A stretch of 64,000 nucleotides of DNA from Oscheius sp. JU75 (GCA_037178855.1 JASJZC010000004.1:310001-374000), one strand, 5' to 3'; positions 22,301 to 33,099 are shown, counted from the stretch's first letter. The notes: a model not told the origin generated them from the sequence alone. A program made the numbers and translations.

Positions 22301-24185
22301 GTCGGTTTCAGTAGAATCTTTCGAAGCCTCATATCGTCGTCTAAGGAGGTCCTTTGTTCTAGCGGAGACTCTTGGTACCATCGGCACGATTGATGTAGAA
22401 GCCTCGGCAGCGTTTTTGATAACTGTCGCCGTCATTTCATATGCCATCGTTTTTGATAACTGTCGCCGTCATTTCATATGCCATCGTTTTTGATAACTGT
22501 CGCCGTCATTTCATATGCCATCGTTTTTGATAACTGTCGCCGTCATTTCATATGCCGTCCGACAACATTTGCATTTGAGTCGTCCCTCTGTATTCGGCAA
22601 TTGAAATCGCCTGCCAAGATGGTATTGTGATTTCTGGGACATCTCCGAATTGCTTCATTTACGATATCCAGGAGTTCTTCGTACTCGGCGTCGTCATATG
22701 AGGAGGTAGGCGCGTAGGCTAAGACCAGATAAAGGCGTTTTGATGGAAGCTGTAGAGTTGCAAGTCGAGGGGATATTGGTCGGAACACGGCTTCCTTTCC
22801 GGATGATAAAAGAGACTCCGTGTTGGCTAACATTGTTGTGACCGCTATGGTATAGTAGAGCATACTCATCGGGTAGAGACAGACATCCGGGTCCTCGTAT
22901 CCTTGTTTCCGAAAGGCATATGACATCCCATCGGATTTCCTTCAGTGCGTTGCTCATCTCCAGTAGTCGAGCCTGACCGGCGAGCGTTCTGACGTTCATG
23001 TGGCATATGAAGAAGGAGGAAGATTGGTGTCTTTTTCTCAGCGATGGAACAATACCTCTCGTGGTTGTCCAGGGCATTGTCGAAAGGGGAGTCTTCAATT
23101 GTCGATAGGCTCCGTCCGTGGAAACGGGTAGGCTACCCGTACCCGAGTAGAGCTTGGAAGCGGACGACCTTTCTTGGTGACGACAAGTCAAAGAGCGTAA
23201 ATATGTCTCCAAATTCAAGGGGAACTTTTGCAGGACGAAGCGATGAAATTGCACGCAACAATGCTCAAGATTGATCTGATAGGCACGGAGAAAGAAAAGT
23301 CTGCCAAAGCGGCAAACTGTGACAAGAAGGTAGCGATGGAGAAGTTGCAGCAGTACGATCAGTTGGTCAGTTTTTTAGGATCTCTACTATCTAAAGCGCT
23401 AGTTACTTTGTGATTAAGCGTGTTAGACTTGACAAGCCAAGTTATTTTGGGATCTAGTCTTTCGGAGAACGTTGCTTCTGAAGAGTATCTCAACTGGAGA
23501 GAGACATACGGACAGGTCGACAAACTTGTGTTTTGAGTTCTACTCGAGATCGGATCTTCCAGAAAATATTCTTTTCAGATTTGTCAAAAAAACGACGAGA
23601 TCGCTCGGATTACCCGCGAAATCGAATGCAAAAGACTTGCACATGCCCATCTTTCCAACGAGTTGGAGGCACTGGATAGTGTCAGTTACCACCTCAAAGA
23701 GATGACTCGTCTCTTCTACGACATTCTTACGGGTCTCTTGATTACCAAGGTTTGAAGTTGGGTAGCAATATCAACTTGTTATTTTTCAGGAGTGCATCAA
23801 CACTGTTCTGAATGAGGCAATCGAGAACTTCCTGCATAAATTGAAACTTACCGTGGCATTCGAGAATGAGACGGACGCTCGATTTCACTTTAAGTACTGT
23901 TACGCCGGTGCCATACAAGTCAGCGGATGGGCCGTACAAATTGCCACGAACAGCTTGGTTTTCAAAGAACTGTACGCAAAGTGAGCGCGTGTGTTGACGG
24001 TTGCAAACCAAGTTTTCAGAGTAATCGAACCAGCGCTGGAGAGGAACACTGATGCTCTGTACACAGGTGTGCTACCACAGAGTAGTGTAAGTACAATTTC
24101 TGACATCCAGTATACGTTAACAGAGTGCAAACGCGATGGAAGTTATTGAAGAACTGGAAAGAAGTATACAAGAAGGAGCTGAAGG
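19345..24185 (+). CDS. Ubiquitin-like repeat and coiled-coil protein, right copy
   Basis: Paralogue of the gene at 12271-15208. It starts MTATFTFYGKQTLSKIFVLP, with the same two ubiquitin-like modules (second: FVGLTVGETYSV) and the same helical exons (FENNVAELREIMENTARSH at 20570; RMPDEPSW at 20970; DEAMKLHATMLKIDLIG at 23234; TARFHFKY-type and EVIEELERS at 24140). The C-terminal 40 residues seen in the left copy (ending ESPSDP) are missing; the frame runs into duplicated sequence after EVIEELERSIQEGAEGD. A LINE splits it within an intron, doubling the splice donor. It may still be expressed, but the altered 3' end makes function doubtful. Confidence 0.5.
21331..23192 (-). mobile_element. RTE-clade LINE, internally deleted, with TSD
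   Basis: Minus-strand non-LTR retrotransposon. From its 5' side (23192) it encodes an APE-type endonuclease (HMNVRTLAGQARLLEM, CLSETRIRG, ILAGDFNCR), then, after a 37-bp minisatellite that replaces the middle, a reverse transcriptase (GFKKGYSVADNTHCVKQI, CFIDSRKAFDTVDW, GVRQGDGMSPQLFN, LAYADDLVIFA). The 3' end is GCGAATAAATAA. GAGCGTAAAT at 21321-21330 and 23193-23202 is an exact target-site duplication. The element is shortened and frames are broken, so it is dead, but both boundaries are exact because uninterrupted copies of the target exist at 26620-26660. Confidence 0.92.
22411..22555. repeat. 37-bp minisatellite, four copies
   Basis: Direct tandem repeats with period 37 start at 22411, 22448, 22485 and 22522 (CGTTTTTGATAACTGTCGCC and the following 17 bases). 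Copies are essentially identical, so it is recent. It lies at the internal deletion junction of the LINE. Confidence 0.95.
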
Positions 24186-27100
24186 AGACAGACGGTATGA
24201 TCTTCAACCGAAACTTACTGACAGGGCTAATATTTGGATTGTTTACATAATCTTTTTTCAGAACCTTCTTCTCCGCAGTCTCGGCCATCAATGACGCAAC
24301 AGAGACCGTCTTCCAGGACATTCATCATCGTTTTGGCAAGATCTTCATCATTGCTATGCAGCTGCCGAAATCATTATTGAAAGCTATCGATGTCCCAAAC
24401 AGGGTAAGACTTTACCATACTACCCCTACTGTTAGGGGTAAAAAAAACGACAAAATGGAAAAGGGAAAAAAGACTAGCGATCAACCGATACTGAGATAAT
24501 CTCGCATATGTTTCAGTTCGAAAACAACGTGGCCGAGCTCCGTGAGATTATGGAAAATCCGGCTAGAAAACACATCAAGGCAACTGTTGCTCTTCTCCAA
24601 ACGGAAATTGAGACCGTCTTCGAGGACGTTCATTGTCGTTTTGGCAAGATCTTTATCAATGTTATGCAGCTGCTGAAATCATTGCTGGAAGCTATTGACG
24701 TCCCAAACACGGTAGGATTTTACTACAGGACGCCCCAAAATTACGGTATTCAGTAAAATGTGGCGCCTTTTTGCAATTTGCAAAACCGGGAACCAGAGCG
24801 TATAGGTTTTATTCTTCATAAAAAACTGAACAAAATAGCATCTTAAGATTCGAAAGTATCTCCATCAGCAGCGACGCAGGCTTGGAGACGTTTCGTGAAG
24901 GCATCGACGGTGGCGCGCAAGTAGTCCGCATCAAGCTCGTCCCAAGCTTTTTCCAGCGGTTTTTTCAACGATTGAATATCACGATGGGAATTTGAGCAAG
25001 CCTTCGATTCGAAAATACTCTAAACTGAGTAGTCCCTTGGATTGTGGTCTGGAGATAAAGGAGGCCACTAGCTGAAGTCAATAAAGTCGTGAAAGCTCTG
25101 CTTACACCAAGACGGCGTTATGCTTATGAGCCGGTGCACCATCCTGTCGAAAGTATCAGGGACGCTTTTTGAAGTGCTTTTTGGCCGATGGCACGATTTT
25201 TCTTACCCCTTGGGGAACAGAGATAAGAGGTGTCCTTCCATCAGAAGTTATGCCAGCGAAGACCATGACACGTTTTCGATATCCAGTACATCGAACCGCT
25301 ACATTTGGCTGTGAAGTAGCATAAACTCGATCGAGTTGCTTATTCAGCGACTGTTCGACGGTCATTACCTTTTCATCCGTGAAGAGGATTGACTTGTGAG
25401 CTTCACATTTGAAATGAAGCAGCAGTTTCTTCGAGCGCTCCTTTCTCTTCGTCTTACTGGCTTCAGACAATAATTGACATTGTATCCCTTCATTTTGTGC
25501 TGTTTCTTCATGATTCTAGTCATAGAGCCCTTGGAAATGGTTAAGTCCTTGTCCATTTTGCGGATAGAAGGCGCCGGCATCCAATAGATAGGAACGCGTA
25601 CCTTCTTAATTTTGGCCCTGGTGATAATACATTATAATATTTGAACATTATAAAAATGATAGCATATTCGGTTTGAAACATCAAAAAACATCCTAAATAA
25701 AAGGAGAAACAAAATAAATACAAAAAACAGGTCAACTCCTTTTACAAAACATCGCATATCGGCGCGCTCCGCGTGGTTACCGTAATTTTGGGGCACCCTG
25801 TATTCTACCCCTGTTGTTATGGGTCAAAAAGAAAGATAGAATGAAAGACTAGCTATAAACCGATACTGAGGTAATCTCACCTATGTTTCAGTTCGAAAAC
25901 AACGTGGGTGAGCTGCGTGAGATTATGGGAAACACGGCCCGAAGTCACATCAACTCAACTGTAGCTCTTCTACAAACGGAAATTGATGCCATTGTATCGA
26001 ACTTCAGGAAGCCGTTGGATGTATGTCACTACCTTATGAATCAATTTCTTGCTTCAGCTGGCCAACAAATTGTGCACTACTGTCTTAGATCAGTTGATCG
26101 ACGATGGTGAGGAATCCGAGAAGATCAAAACTGTTCTTGAGAGCAAGGAGAGAGCTCATATGAAGATGAGGAAGGAGAAGGATATTCTAAAGAAAGGACA
26201 GGATGCGGAGCTTCTGCGAGCTAACATTGCTGAGAATAGCTATGATGTTTGTCTGGGCTAGAACAGACAAAAACTTGTTTAGAATGCCATGCGAATGCCT
26301 GATGAACCCTCCTGGACATGGTTCAAAACTCCCCAAGTTAACTACGAGACTGGAAAAGATATCAAGTTGATGGCCTTGTTGGAATTTGTCGATGCCCACG
26401 TGCTCGAAGCTTTGCCCGATATCATGGAGATTGACGAGCACAAATGGGTCAATCAGGGAAAGTACGAACTTCTTCTGAGCAGTGTTCGCAGTCGAGAGCC
26501 TCTCGTCCAGACGGTAGAGGCGTGTTTAAAGCAAACTATGTCGTATTCAGTTTCGCGACTATGTTGCATTCCTAGCTGAACTGAACTCGACTACCGCAAC
26601 GAACGATGATCACACTCGGCTACAGCATTTCCATGCAAACCTGAGTGTAAATATGTCTCCAAATTCAAGGGGAACTTTTGCAGGACGAAGCGATGAAACT
26701 GCACGCAACAATGCTCAAGATTGATCTGATAGGCACGGAGAAAGAAAAGTCTGCCAAAGCGGCAAACTGTGACAAGAAGGTAGCGATGGAGAAGTCGCAG
26801 CAGTACGATCAGTTGGTCAGTTTTTTAGGACCTCTACTATTTAAAGCGCTAGTTACTTTGTGATTAAGCGTGTTAGACTTGACAAGCCAAGTTATTTTGG
26901 GATATAGTCTTTCGGAGAACGTTGCTTCTGAAGTGTAACTCAACTGGAGAGAGACATACGGACAGATCGACTAAAAATAGCCGATAGAAGAACAATCACA
27001 CTATGGGGGTCATAACTGTAACCGACGGGGCAACAGCCAAACTTGTGTTTTGAGTTCTACTCGAGATCGGATCTTCCAGAAAATATCTTTTTCAGATTGG

Positions 27101-27290
27101 TCAAAAAAAAAGACGAGATTGCTCGGATTACTCGCGAAATCGAATGCGAAAGACTTGCACATGCCTATCTGTCCAACGAGTTGGATGCATTGTACAATGT
27201 CAGTAAGAATCTCAAACAGATGGTTCGTCTCTTTAATGACATTCTTGCAGGCCCTTTGAATACCAAGGTTCGAAGCCAGGTAACCGTATC
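24186..27290 (+). pseudogene. Tandem partial copies of the coiled-coil gene
   Basis: Starts with the intron and exon FFSAVSAINDATETVFQD (24262), then an exon FENNVAELREIMENPARKH (24517) and a variant exon ending LLEAIDVPN|GTAGG. After the Tc1/mariner-type insertion, a third FENNVGELREIMGNTARSH exon begins at 25892, followed by the RMPDEPSW exon (26290), the DEAMKLHATML exon (26684) and KDEIARITREIECERLAHA (27109). There is no promoter or ubiquitin-like N-terminus and the last exon decays after ENDILAGPLNTK. The unit lacks the LINE, so it preserves the empty site. Probably a pseudogenic tail of the array; fusion to the upstream gene is possible. Confidence 0.6.
24726..25800 (-). mobile_element. 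Tc1/mariner-superfamily transposon, decayed
   Basis: Terminal inverted repeats CAGGACGCCCCAAAATTACG (left) and, inverted, CAGGGTGCCCCAAAATTACG (right), flanked by TA at 24724-24725 and 25801-25802. The minus strand encodes a broken IS630/Tc1-type transposase: a helix-turn-helix region (IRKMDKDLTISKGSMTRI), the first catalytic block ILFTDEKVMTVE, a block PPLSPDHNPRDYS, and the C-terminus AFTKRLQACVAADGDTFES. Several stops and frameshifts. Inserted in a duplicated intron of the coiled-coil array. Confidence 0.88.
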
Positions 27291-27622
27291 AATTTTTTTT
27301 TTCAGGAGTACATCAACACTGTTCTGTACCAAGTTCCGTATTAGAATGTTTGCGGTTCCCATCTTTTGTGGATTTTTTCAAATTGTACGTATTTGTAGAA
27401 TAAAACATTCATTGTATCCTTCTATGTCAATATGTACAGTCTTCTGTCTCCACCAGAGGAGCATGGTTGTGGACGAGAAGGACGACTGCCAGGCACCGGA
27501 AATCTTCTGCTTCGCCGTTAAGGAGTTCGGACGTTACGTTTGTCGGCAGATGTCGGCCGAGGTCGTGGGAGAAGACTCGCTGCCGATTTAAGGAGAGCAG
27601 TTCTCCCACGAGGTTTCATCTA
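27291..27622. other. Array end, no clear gene
   Basis: Short open frames on both strands (for example 27427-27609 minus, LNRQRVFSHDLGRHL) have no splice partners or recognisable motif. Probably the decayed 3' end of the coiled-coil array. Confidence 0.35.
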
Positions 27623-28303
27623 CAGGGTGTCCCAAAATTACAGTAACCAGAAAAACGCGGTGCCAAACCGTCAAAATTGGAAAACCGGAAACCAGAGCGT
27701 ATAGGTTTTATTCTCCATAAAAAGCTAAACAAAATAATATCTTAAGATTCGAAAGTATCTCCATCAGCAGCGACGCAGGCTTGGAGACGTTTCGTGAAGG
27801 CATCGACGGTGGCGCGCAAGTAGTCCGCATCAAGCTCGTCCCAAGCTTTTTCCAGCGGTTTTTTCAAAGATTCGTCATAGAGCTCTTGGAAATGGTTAAG
27901 TCCTTGCCCATTTTGCGGATAGAAGGCGCCGTGTTCCAATAGATAGGATCGCGTACCTTCTTAATTTTGGCCCTGGTGGTCACAAAAATGGGTCTTCTTC
28001 GTCCGGGACGGTCTTTTTCACTTCCCAGCTCCTTGAAAAAAAACACAAGCTTCTTGGAAACCTTGAGACAACGAGAGATGTTGATCGCCTGAACGCCTTG
28101 TTGGTGAAGAGCAACTCCAATTGATTGGCGGAGAATGGAAGCTTTGACAACTCTAAAAAATAATAGCAGATTCCGTTTGAAACAACAGAAAACATGATAA
28201 ATAAAAGGAGAAACACATTAAAAACAAAGAACAAAACAACCCCTATACAAAAAGCCGCATATCGGCGAGCTCCGCGCGGTTACCGTGATTTTGGGGCACC
28301 CTG
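27623..28303 (-). mobile_element. Deleted derivative of the 24726 transposon
   Basis: 681 bases with ends CAGGGTGTCCCAAAATTACA and, inverted, CAGGGTGCCCCAAAATCACG, flanked by TA (27621-27622, 28304-28305). It keeps the transposase C-terminus (AFTKRLQACVAADGDTFES) and part of the N-terminal helix-turn-helix (IRKMGKDLTISKSSM), with the catalytic middle deleted. Non-autonomous, second copy of the family within 3 kb. Confidence 0.88.
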
Positions 28304-28389
28304 TAATATAGGGACACTCTGTTTTTTTTAGACAGAGACAGAATAGAGTCGAGAGTAGAAAAACGTGGATAAAACAAAAAAGATATATA

Positions 28390-29640
28390 CGATGATGACT
28401 TTTATTTGAAGCTCAATTCAATTGTTGGTTTGTAATGGCCGCTACATCGTTGTGACCATAAATTCGAACAAACTGTAGAGGAGTCTTATTGTTCTTGTTC
28501 GCACTATTAGGGTTGGCGCCAGCTTGTAGGAGAAGAATTACAATGTCAACGTTTCCTTAAACATTGGCAATATGCAGTGCTAACTGACCATCGGTATAAT
28601 AGGCGTCTACATTATAGCTCCATATTGGACGAGGATTTTGACAACATCGACGTGATTAGCATGCGCAGTGATATGTAATGCAGTTGAACCATTATTGGCT
28701 CTTGTGTTCGGATTAGCACCACGTTCAAGGAGATAGGTGACGCAGTCGATCGCACCACTGAAGCAAGCGCATTGAAAAGAGGAGACCTTCCCTGTTCATC
28801 GATGACTTTGATCGTAGCATTGTGTTGAAGCAACAATTCGACTACTTTTATCATGTTTTCACTGCAAGCAATATGAAGAGAAGTTTGTCCGTCGCAATCA
28901 CTAATCCCGCATTAAGGTCAACATTCTCATCGAGTAGAAGCTTTACCATTAGTTCGTGTTCACCCAGAGCAGCAAAATGCTAAGAAGTTCTCCCATTTTT
29001 ATCCTGTGAAGAGACCGAAGCTCCCGCCTTGATGAACATTTCCACGACCAGATGATGCCCATGAAGAACAGCATGGTGAAGTGGGGTGGAGAGATCATTA
29101 TCTTCACTGCCGACGATAGCTCCATGCTGAAGGAGAAGCTTCACCATGATAAAATGACCACTTTGGGAAGCCCTATGTAAGGAAGTCCAAACATCTTTCT
29201 CTTTTGACGTGACCTAAACTCCTTCTGTGATGAGCGTTTCCACGAACAAATTATGTCTCAGAAGAACAGCAAGGTGCAGTGGAGTGGCACGATATTTATC
29301 TTCACTGTCGATAGTAGCTCCATATTGGAGCAGCAGCTTGACCATGTCAAGATGACCATTTTGGGCAGCAGAATGCAAAAAAGGGAAGTTAAACTCGCTC
29401 TCTTTGCCATTTACATCGACTCCTTTATCAATCAGCGATTGAACCAGTTCATCATCTCCCTGACAAACGGCAATGTTAAGATCAGCAATGACGAAAAATT
29501 ACTTGATCATACCGAATGATTGAAGTATGTTTTTGATCTATTTTTTTTACCAGCATGTTCTTGAGCTATCAGCTCCACAACTGTGTTGGTGATCCACTCA
29601 GCACCATACAAAGCATCCCTCCAGATGTTCAAACAAAGCT
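28390..29640 (-). pseudogene. Ankyrin-repeat gene relic (minus)
   Basis: Reading from 29640 down: an N-terminal block IADLNIAVCQGDDELVQSL, then consecutive ankyrin repeats of about 33 residues with the consensus TPLH.A...GH...V..LL..GA (for example PFLHSAAQNGHLDMVKLLLQ, SLHRASQSGHFIMVKLLLQ, STPLHHAVLHGHHLVVEM). In-frame stops occur after LITEGV (about 29215) and after KNGRTS (about 28983), and a frame break lies near 28760. Ankyrin repeats mediate protein binding; this copy is decayed. An inverted relative lies at 35720-36600. Confidence 0.75.
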
Positions 29641-30370
29641 AAAAAGTTGTGTTTAATGGCAAAGTGATGGACGTCTTAGCGGGTCTACCACAATATATCT
29701 GCTATTTCCTTGCTTCATACTTTGGCATAGGGACAAAATTCCTATTCAGTCAAATATGGTGTTCACTTTTATGTTTTTTTATTTTATTGCGGAAGCTCTT
29801 CGACCTCTCGTAGTACAGCTCCAGCCACTTTTTCCCATCCATGCTCTCGTTCTTCTGATGAAATTATCATTACTTGCACCTAGCTTCCAACCTTACCTTG
29901 AAAACGCTCGAAACATGGTTCTCGAGGAATTTCTTCAAGGCTACATATAACTGTTGATTTCTTAGAGGTACAAATATCGTAGACATTGCTGCATTTGGAT
30001 ACCATCGAAGTAGTATAGACTCTTTACTTGTTAATTGTAGAGCTCCACGTGACGTCGACTATCCGTAATTTGCCCATTTAATACATTTCTTAGTCCAGCC
30101 TTGAGACCAGCTCATGCTGTATCAGAGAATGATGAAACTACTTTCAAAAATTTAGAAGCATCCACTGTCCAAAAAGGCTTAGTTAAAAAACCAAGAGGCA
30201 TGAGAGCAGAAAGATTCTCAAAGATTGTTTACAAGCTTCCGAAAAATTTGATATTCAAAAGAAAATGTATTTTAGACTCTTTGCCTGCTACCCAAAAAGT
30301 TGCCTGTTGACAACAACAATATTCACAAAAGTCGTATAGTAAATATAGTAAACAAGGGGATCGCATGGTC
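29641..30370. other. No gene recognised
   Basis: AT-rich spacer between the ankyrin relic and the Cys-rich peptide gene. Open frames (29756-29950, 30101-30310) lack recognisable features; the Lys-rich frame ending near 30310 may be an exon remnant. Confidence 0.35.
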
Positions 30371-30374
30371 ACTT

Positions 30375-30380
30375 TATAAA
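30375..30380 (+). promoter_or_regulatory. TATA box of Cys-rich peptide gene
   Basis: TATAAA, 28 bases upstream of the start codon at 30408. The spacing would place the transcription start very close to the ATG, giving a short leader. Confidence 0.55.
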
Positions 30381-30407
30381 GAGCCAGCATTGGAAAACGT
30401 CAGCATC

Positions 30408-30733
30408 ATGAGGTTCCTTTGCTATTTATTTTCTATCGTTGTTGCTTGCACACGTACGTAAAGTTACTCGAAGTTATGGGCTCATTGACCCAAACATGGG
30501 TCTTTTCATCAAAAGTTTGAATTTCCCTTTCAGACATCGTCATGTGCAGTAATGTCCAGATCGACGAAAATCATCTTCCCCAATGTGATTACACTTGTCA
30601 AATGGACAGTGGCAAGCAAAATCAGTGTTGCAGAGACCAAGGCTACAATGCCATGAATCAATGCATCCGTGGACGAGCGATATGCTCACTTACTACTCTT
30701 GTTAACAATCCCAGTCCAATAAATTGGTGGTAG
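30408..30733 (+). CDS. Small secreted Cys-rich peptide
   Basis: Two exons (30408-30453 and 30534-30733) joined in phase through a GTACGT...TTTCAG intron of 80 bases give 81 residues. The first 15 residues are a hydrophobic signal peptide (MRFLCYLFSIVVACT). The mature part has eight Cys, in the order C, C, C, CC, C, C after HIVMCSN, including CDYTCQMDSGK and NQCCRDQGYN, ending in NWW. The pattern resembles disulphide-rich secreted peptides of nematode immunity or secretions, but I do not recognise a named family. A TATA box precedes it. Downstream AATAAA at about 30741. Confidence 0.7.
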
Positions 30734-30779
30734 TAGCCGTAAATAAAACTTCTTAATTTTTTCCTAAAAGCAGAACAAA

Positions 30780-31520
30780 GGCTATTTATTTCCTGCAAAC
30801 TGTTTTCGGCAGCGGAGTTCTGTCCTATTATCTGATAAGAGCTGCACTGAAAAGAAACAAGTCCGGTTATCTAGAGACCAAAAAGCGAGAGAATTTGACT
30901 TGTGCCAGTGATCACGAGTTCGGATTATTGGCTGATGCAAGTTTCTTGGAGAATTTAAAAAAAACAGTTTATCTTTAAAAAAAAAGCTAAAGAAGAAGTG
31001 AGGCAAAATTTTTAGCATGAAGAAAAAGTGGAACAGAAAGTGGAAGAAAATATACGATAATTGGAAGATATGATTCAAAAGAATTTTAGTTACCTCATCC
31101 TACGTGCACGTACCAAATTTATGGTGAGACGCTCAAGGTACAATATGGTCGCTTGCGGCAACTAATAGCGAAGAGGACGCCCAGGGTGCAATACGCTCGA
31201 ATTAATAGCGAAGAGAATGGCAGATTTATGCGTATATGGTTGTTGATTTCATTTCATAACAATGTGCTTACAGTGTTAAAATTAAAAGGTGAATGTTCAA
31301 TCCCTCTTTGTCTCCTTGTACACAGCGTGAGCCCAGTCCAAAACCTGCTCTACAATTGTAATCACGGTAGTTTCCAGAAAAGTTCAAAGTGTTCTTCTTC
31401 TCCACATTTTCTCTTTATCAACCGGCTCAACGTCAAAGCCGTCCCAATAAATGAGCCGATAACGAATTCGGCCAGTTTAGTTGCTTTTCCTCTTCCTGAT
31501 AGTGTTCTTTGTCCAGAGAG
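30780..31520. other. Intergenic; open frames not convincing
   Basis: Spacer between two secreted-protein genes. A 127-codon plus-strand frame (31153-31536) has no signal peptide or motif and seems fortuitous. TTTTTAG at 31529-31535, just before the pepsin start, looks like a trans-splice acceptor. Confidence 0.4.
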
Positions 31521-31539
31521 TAATCGGACTTTTTAGGTA

Positions 31540-33099
31540 ATGAAACTGTTTCTTCTCGCCCTGCTGGGCCTGACCTCTGCCGCCGTTTTCGAGACAAAGC
31601 TCCAATGGCACCCCTCGAGAAGAATGAAAATGCTGAACACTGGAGAATGGGAAGGCTACGTTAAGATGCGTGAAGAGTACAGAGCTACCGTGCTGTCGAG
31701 TCTGGCCGAGCCTGTCCTCGACTACGGAGACTACGAATACGTCGGAAACTTGACCATTGGAACTCCCGAGCAGCAGTTTGTTGTCGTCCTCGACACCGGA
31801 TCCGCTAATCTATGGGTGCCGGCGGTCGGTTGCGAGTGAGTGAGACAGTGCGAGAGTGTCAACAGAACTTTTTAGTACCTCCTGCAAGAAGTCTCGTGAA
31901 TTCGACAAGTCCAAGTCCACTTCCTTTGTTAATAACGGCAAGGCCTGGACCATCACCTACGGATCCGGAGATGCAAAGGGCGTTTTGGGTATGGATACCG
32001 TTGCTGTAAGTTCGGACCCAGATCTCGAAGAATCACCAAGTTGTAGCTTGGGCCCAAGGGAGGAAAGCAGCTCAACATCCCAAAGACCACCTTCGGTCTG
32101 GCCTCTCACATCTCCTCGGACTTCCTAAGCGATCCTGCTGACGGAATTTGCGGTCTTGCCTTCCAGTCGCTGGCTGTCGACAACGTGGTTCCTCCTCTTA
32201 TCAATGCCAACAACGAGAGTGAGTTTTGCTCTTCGTGATCTGGCTTAGCCAGTAAGTTTGCACCAAAAAGTTTAAAAAAAGAGTTTTGATTTACAGTCAC
32301 AATCGAAATACTCTACAAAATATCGTATACTCCAAAAAAAAGGCGCAAACTTAGGGGCTAAGCTGTGCCTCAGGTAATGGTGTAGCGATACTAAGCTTTG
32401 AGGTTTTGCAATCCCTCTCAAATTAGCCTAAAACACCATATTCGGACGCTTATAAAGATGTTCTGACGGTTAAAAATTTATTGGACAATTATATCTTGCA
32501 TCCAGAGCTCCTCGACCAGCCTCTCTTCACCGTGTGGCTCGAGCATAGAGGTGCCGTTTCTGGAGCAGCCGGAGGAGTATTCACCTGGGGAGGCATCAAC
32601 ACCGACAACTGCGGTTCCATAATTGCTTACCAACCTCTGTCCTCTGCCACCTACTACCAGTTTAAGGCCAGCAACTTTGCTCTTGGAAGTTACAAGAGCA
32701 CCGCTACCTACGACGTCATCTCCGATACCGGTACCTCTCTCATTGGAGGAGTCAAGACTGTCGTCGACGGTCTGGCCAAGGCCGCTGGAGCTACTGTAAC
32801 TATCCTTTTCATTTCTGACTAAAGCCAGTTTAAAGTACAATGCCGCCCAGCAGACCTATCACATTCCCTGCACTGCCAATCCTGGACCTCTTGACATCAC
32901 CATTGGAGCTCATGTCTACGCCATTCAGCCAGTCAACTACATCATCAAGAACGGTGGAACCTGTGTATTTGGACTATTCCCCTTCGCCTCTGGAGGATTC
33001 GGACCCGCCTGGATTCTTGGAGATCCCTTCATCCGCCAATACTGCAATATCTACGATTTTGGAAACAAGCGTATTGGATTCGCCCCTTCCAAGCAGTGA
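31540..33099 (+). CDS. Pepsin-type aspartic protease
   Basis: Complete secreted aspartic endopeptidase (family A1). Exons 31540-31835, 31876-32005, 32047-32218, 32506-32795 and 32836-33099 all splice in phase and give 383 residues, the usual length. Order: signal peptide MKLFLLALLGLTSA; basic propeptide (about residues 20-60); first active-site motif VVLDTGSANLWVP (about residue 87); flap-region Tyr in ITYGSGDAKG; CGLAFQSLA; second active-site motif DTGTSLIGG (about residue 262); C-terminal ILGDPFIRQYC and IGFAPSKQ. Both catalytic Asp are present, so it should be active. In nematodes such enzymes act in the gut lumen or lysosomes. TTTTTAG five bases before the ATG suggests trans-splicing. Introns are about 40 bases except intron 3 (287). 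Confidence 0.95.

Larger units (their letters stand above)
18577..24185 (+). repeat. Right arm of large imperfect palindrome
   Basis: Inverted counterpart of 12271-15999, enlarged by a 1.86-kb LINE insertion at 21331-23192. Its 3' end is not the ordinary gene end: at about 24185 the coding sequence runs into GACAGACGGTATGATCTTCAACC, a motif that normally lies in the second exon block (19938), marking the junction of a tandem duplication. Confidence 0.8.

Noticed and set aside
22411-22555. Direct repeats resembling a CRISPR array
   Set aside because: The 37-bp units are contiguous with no spacers and lie inside a LINE in a eukaryotic genome; it is a minisatellite.
31153-31536. 127-codon frame just upstream of the pepsin gene
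   Set aside because: No signal peptide or motif; it runs into the probable trans-splice acceptor and leader of the pepsin gene.
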